Assembly: GCA_029449235.1 (NCBI GenBank)
Contig: JANATG010000010.1
Span: forward strand, 496,001 to 560,000
Source: Linnemannia schmuckeri
Lineage: Eukaryota > Mortierellomycota > Mortierellomycetes > Mortierellales > Mortierellaceae
Direction: 5' to 3'
Length of the DNA stretch: 64,000 nt
Shown: positions 59,832 through 64,000 of the stretch, piece after piece
How the letters are laid out: each line of letters begins with the position of its first letter
Numbering within the stretch: position 1 is the stretch's first letter
Position numbers and translations under genes: made by a program
The notes under the pieces: generated by a model
Told to the model about the DNA's origin: nothing
Seen by the model: the letters and a program-made list of their open reading frames with translations, nothing else
Database searches by the model: none

Positions 59832-60377
59832 TTATTGTTGTGGTCCTGAGGGTGAGACTGGACGGAAGGCGCTGAGTGCTGCATGAAAGAGTGGGTATTG
59901 GGATGCATTGGCGCCCGTCTGTGTGGTACTGACGTAGTGGACCCCTGAGGTTGGCGGTGCGAGTTCGTTATGGTTCTGGTGTTGCTTGGATTGTTGCTGG
60001 AGCTGAAGCTGTTGTTGTTGGAGGAGGAGGTGGTGACTGAGTGCCGAGGCAGTGTTTCCGCCGGTGGTGAACATGAGTGAGGCGGGCGGGTTAGGGTTGG
60101 AGGTGCATTGGGCATAGACGTTGGGTATACTTGTGCGTTGCTTGCGGACGAAGGGCATGGAGTAGTTGTCGAGGGACGAGGAGGAAGAGGTGGCGAGCGA
60201 GAGGGAAGAGTCGGATGGACTGCTAAAGCAGGCCGATCCGGCGGAGCTCGAAGACGACGAGGACGATGCTGAAGACGACATCAACTCGGTCAGACGGCAC
60301 TCTTCTGAACAGTAGGTCTCGCCTTCAGCGGTGTGCTTCTCGCAGACCAGGCACCAGTCGCAGTCAACGCCATCCAT
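59832..60377 (-). CDS. Ecl1-family zinc-binding protein
   Basis: Single exon, 181 residues, ATG at 60377. The N-terminus is the ECL1/2/3 signature: DCDWCLVCEKHTAEGETYCS followed by EECRLTE, a C-x2-C ... C-x3-C zinc-binding arrangement (Cys9, Cys12, Cys23, Cys27). The rest is Ser-rich and then Q/H-rich and disordered (residues about 33-150). In fission yeast Ecl1 proteins extend chronological lifespan and respond to sulphur, zinc or amino acid starvation; the role here is inferred from the signature only. The coding-strand upstream region is CT-rich (the + strand is GA-rich at 60960-61115). It is longer than yeast Ecl1 (about 80 residues) because of the disordered tail. Confidence 0.85.
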   Translation of the reverse strand: MDGVDCDWCLVCEKHTAEGETYCSEECRLTELMSSSASSSSSSSSAGSACFSSPSDSSLSLATSSSSSLDNYSMPFVRKQRTSIPNVYAQCTSNPNPPASLMFTTGGNTASALSHHLLLQQQQLQLQQQSKQHQNHNELAPPTSGVHYVSTTQTGANASQYPLFHAALSAFRPVSPSGPQQ

Positions 60378-63300
60378 GGTTTATATATTCAACGGGAGCG
60401 AGTGAAAGTGAAAGGGGTGGTAATGTGTGTTGTTTTTTTGAACAGAGAATGATGCTGGGAGGTATGCTACACTATCTGTTTTTTGTGGTTGTTGTGGACA
60501 GTGGAGTACAGGATGGGCAAAGTGAAGGAGGGAAGCAATTGAACACGGGCCAATGAGGTAGGTGATAAAGAGAGAGTAGCGGAGTATGTTTAGGGTAAGA
60601 ATGAAGTGGGTTGTTTGTGTAAGCTGAAGAAAGTGAGAAAGTGGTTGTTGCTGTTGAATAAATAAGCGTTTGTAGAAAAAATGCTTCTTGTGATAGTTCT
60701 GTGTGAGGGAATAAAAAAGAGTACGTAGAAAGGGTATGACTGAGTGAATAACTGAATGAAACGCGATGAACGAATGGAACAGCGAAAAGAAGGCAGGGTT
60801 GTGCGAGTAGATGACTTTGTTGTAAGGAGATAAGAAGGTTGATGGTGAGATTGGAATGGAGTACTGGCGGGAACAAAGGAAGTGAGTGGGGGAGTGAGAG
60901 TGAATAGTAGTAAGTGGCAGTGGTGGTAACAGTGTAGAACAAGGTTAAGGAAGAGTCAAAAGGTGAAGAGGAGGAAGAGTAGCTGTTTGTGTTGGAGAAG
61001 AGTAAGAGGAAGAGGAAGAGGAGGAGGAGAAGGAGGAAAGAAAGAAGAGAGAAAGAAAAAGAGAAAAGAAGAGAAGAAAAGAGGAAAGACGAAGACAGGG
61101 AAGGAAAGGGATACGGGAGAGAGCTGGCTATGGGCAATGGATGATGGACAATGATCATTATTCAATTCATTACAATAATCATACCAACAAGCCATGAAAG
61201 AGTCAGCCCTCTTCTTTCTTTGGGCATTGGACAGAGAGGGGAGTGAGAGAGGGGTCGATGCGCATGAGTCAACTCCCAGAGCCTATGTCTCTTCACTCGT
61301 TCAGGAATAGATAGATATATGGGCATCAATATGAACAAACACACGCAACCACATTGCAACCATTGCCAATAGCCACTACAAGAAAATGCCACCCATGTTC
61401 AGAATGGCGTGCAAAGTGTAATTGACACAGCTTCAGCTCCTGTTTCTCTCGCTCTGTTCTCCTACTCTGCACCCTCGCCCGGAAGGTCATATCCATGCAG
61501 CTAAACAAGTTCAGGGACAAAAAGGGACACAGCAACACACAGCCAGAAATGATACTATCGACGATTTGTGCTATACTACTGCTCCTGACGACGACGATGG
61601 CTCTTACTCCATTTTGCTACTACAGCCAGGCCATGCTACCGCCACGATTTGAACACTCTCAAGTCTATACTGCTGTTTGCGAGGGAACCCAGAGGCAGAG
61701 AGAGGACCCCATGGCTCCCTTTTTTTGTTTATTTTATCCCGCGGTATTCTCTCACAAAAATGATTGCATGATGATGCCACTCATATAAAATGACTGCGTT
61801 CCCGGAACGGGTAGAAAAAAAAAGACGAGAGCAGCAGCAGCAACAAATGGGACAGGCATACATCCCCTGGAATAGATAAATGGGACGACGAAACCCAATA
61901 CCAAAGTAGAAACATGAACATAAAAGAAGGCTCTCTCCCTTTTTACTCTTTTTTTTCTTTCTGTTTCCCCTTCCCCACACAATTGCCCATCGCCAACAAG
62001 CTTGTGTGTTCACCTTTTTTACTCTCTCCTCTTTTTCGTCCAGCCGTTGAAAGTCAAAAGAATAATGCATAAATGTAAGAGGATTACACAACACTGCCTT
62101 CCAATGCAAAAAAAGGGCTGACGAAAGAGAGATGTGAGATGACAGAGCAAAAGCATACACATAACCATCTGGTCACTCTTTTTTCACTCACTGTATGAGT
62201 GTTTTGCATATTGCAAGTCTATTACGAATTCAACCCGCGCAATATGACATTTGGCAGGGGGACAAGCATTTACATTCAATTCTTGAGCACGTCGTCGTAG
62301 TCGTATTGGATCAAAAATAACAAAAAAAAGGCCTCATAAAAGAAAAAAAGAGCGCAGATAGTGGTCCTAGGAATAGGAAATGGAAAGGGACTCATATCCA
62401 GCGAGGTGCCTGTCAATCCAATATCCGCGCAAAGCAAAGCAAGGCAGTAAAGCGCAAGCACAAGCAAAAACAATATTCCCTCTCTTTTTTCCCTAACAGG
62501 CGCTAGCCCGCTTTCCACGCCACTTCCCTTTGCGATCGTTCATTTCTGATTATCATCGAATAGATGATGATTGCTATTTGTTCTTTGTTTGTGTAAGTAA
62601 GGCGGTCGATGCCTCGCCTTTCTTTTTATTGACTACTCCAACTCGGTTGGCGCAATGCCTGCAACAATTAACTCAATCCTCAAGGTCCTTCAAACGTTTT
62701 CCTTTCCCTTCTCCCCCTTTGTCCTCTCGTCCCTTCCTTCCCCGCCTAATCCTTTCCCCAAAAATCCAAGAGAGAGAAAGTAAAAAGTACAAGGATAGGA
62801 AATGATCTGCCATCCAACCATTCTGGCGCATTGTCTAGCCACTCGCCCTTCATGATCTATACTCCTCTCTGTTCCCTCTCCTCCCATTGTTCACTTCCGT
62901 ATATATTTTTAGTTCAGAGAGAAAAAGAAGGGTTTGCGCAGGAATCAAGCCAAGAGATGACATACATACATGGGCAGTCGCCGATTTCTGACGGGGTGGG
63001 ATGGTTGCATAGGTAAGGCAAGATCCCAGTCAGGAGAAAGCAAGGGAGATTCTTTTTTTTCTTTTTTTTTCTTTTTTTTTTTGATCCAACACAAGTTATT
63101 TGCCCGAAGGAGCTAAAGGATCCTACCCCCTTTTTTGAATAGTTATGTGGACTGAATGGAATCGTCGATATGAGTAAAGAGAAATGGCCCGGGTAGTTGG
63201 GGGTTTGTCTAGCTTATGTACAGTACATGTACTGAGAAAGGGACAGCAACCGATTCGAGTACGAAGGAATAGGATAGCAAGTAGGCTGCAGTCATGAAAC

Positions 63301-64000
63301 GCCAAACTACATCCTTGTAGCACGTTGTTTGCTAAAACGCCTAGAGAAGTACCCATGAGGCTTAAGAATTGGATGCGATGGTTACAACAAAAAAAAAAGA
63401 GCAAGAAAGAAAAGAAACACAGATGCACACATAGCCAGGATATGAAATCCCAAGTGAACCCCGTATATATATCGCATGCATCCTAAGAATAAAACAAGAC
63501 CCTTTCCCCTTCCTCATTGCAGGCCGGGCTCGTCTTCGACTTTGTTTCGTCCGTTGCAACCTGGACTTTTTTTGTCGATCCGAAGTCCGTCTATTGTTCC
63601 CTTTGTTTCCTTGTTCGCATTTCATTTTTGTTCATTTTCAACTGCAAAAAGAAAGATATGTAAACAAACGGTTGCAAACATAAGAGACAGAGGAGAAGGC
63701 AAGGAAACAGAGACAGAAACAGCGACAGACATAGACATAGAGAGACAGAAAGGGAAAAACGGGAGAAGCGAAACGCCTCAACATCACAGCCATCCCAGTG
63801 CACGTTGTCCTTGTTAGTCCAAAAGTTCAATTTTCCAAGGATACAGCGGAATTAAATAGGCAAATGCCTAAAAATATCGATGACACGCAAAGACTAAAGG
63901 GTTGGTTGAAAAGGATGAGAGGATGACTGGATGACTGTATGAATGAAGAGGGTGGCTGGCTAGATTGGGCTGGATAGGACTGGGCTGGTTACAGGTCGGT
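60378..64000. other. Right-edge region, no gene recognised
   Basis: About 3.6 kb without a supportable coding region on either strand. It contains a long GA-rich tract on + (about 60960-61115) in the upstream region of the Ecl1-family gene, a T-rich tract with three spaced runs (about 63052-63082) and a GACAGA-type repeat near 63685-63755. Open frames are short and low-complexity. Confidence 0.5.

Overview
The window looks like nuclear DNA of an early-diverging fungus, most likely a Mortierella-type (Mortierellomycota/Mucoromycota) genome. Reasons: spliceosomal introns (mostly 90-250 nt, GT-AG) in most genes; a fungal alpha-aminoadipate lysine gene (LYS9); chitin-synthase chaperone (Chs7-type) and Ecl1-type genes; an RSN1/CSC1 channel; proteins with very long Q/H/S-rich disordered stretches; many CT/GA and homopolymer tracts. 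The lineage call is inference from gene content. There is no rRNA, tRNA, CRISPR array or intact transposon that I can support. Most genes are on the minus strand.

Layout. 1-4.2 kb: mostly non-coding, with one orphan minus-strand N-myristoylation exon. 4.3-5.4 kb: RPL34 (+). 6.3-7.1 kb: mitochondrial DUF1279/FAM210-like protein (+). 7.3-16.2 kb: a huge five-exon minus-strand gene encoding a bacterial restriction-modification style (Eco57I/TaqI/PglX-like) N6-adenine DNA methyltransferase with a specificity domain, embedded in long disordered regions. 18.9-22.05 kb: LYS9 (-), divergent from NXT1/p15 mRNA-export factor (+, 22.4-23.35 kb). 24-25.8 kb: Chs7-like chitin synthase export chaperone (-). 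26.5-30.25 kb: CSC1/TMEM63-like channel (-). 32.5-33.5 kb: unrecognised protein with an unresolved 5' end (+). 33.6-35.3 kb: F-box protein (-). 35.5-38.5 kb: protein with an integrase-like N-terminal fold and a GCR1_C-like domain (-). 39-43.7 kb: a small ORF, a decayed coding region and an F-box/LRR-type pseudogene (-). 43.8-47.4 kb: coiled-coil protein (-). 47.9-50.4 kb: membrane-anchored multicopper oxidase (-). 51.8-53.25 kb: secreted, GPI-anchored phosphoesterase (+). 53.4-57.1 kb: ribonucleotide reductase large subunit RNR1 (-) with three MluI cell-cycle boxes upstream. 59.8-60.4 kb: Ecl1-family zinc protein (-). 60.4-64 kb: no gene recognised.

The genes do not form one pathway; they are ordinary eukaryotic single-gene units. 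The most unusual item is the methyltransferase gene: it keeps motif X (FYTPP), motif I (DPCLG), the GIELD acidic loop, the catalytic NPPY motif and a TaqI-type C-terminal recognition region, is interrupted by four spliceosomal introns, and has no restriction nuclease beside it. Exon coordinates below were worked out by hand; reading phase was checked across every junction of each multi-exon gene.
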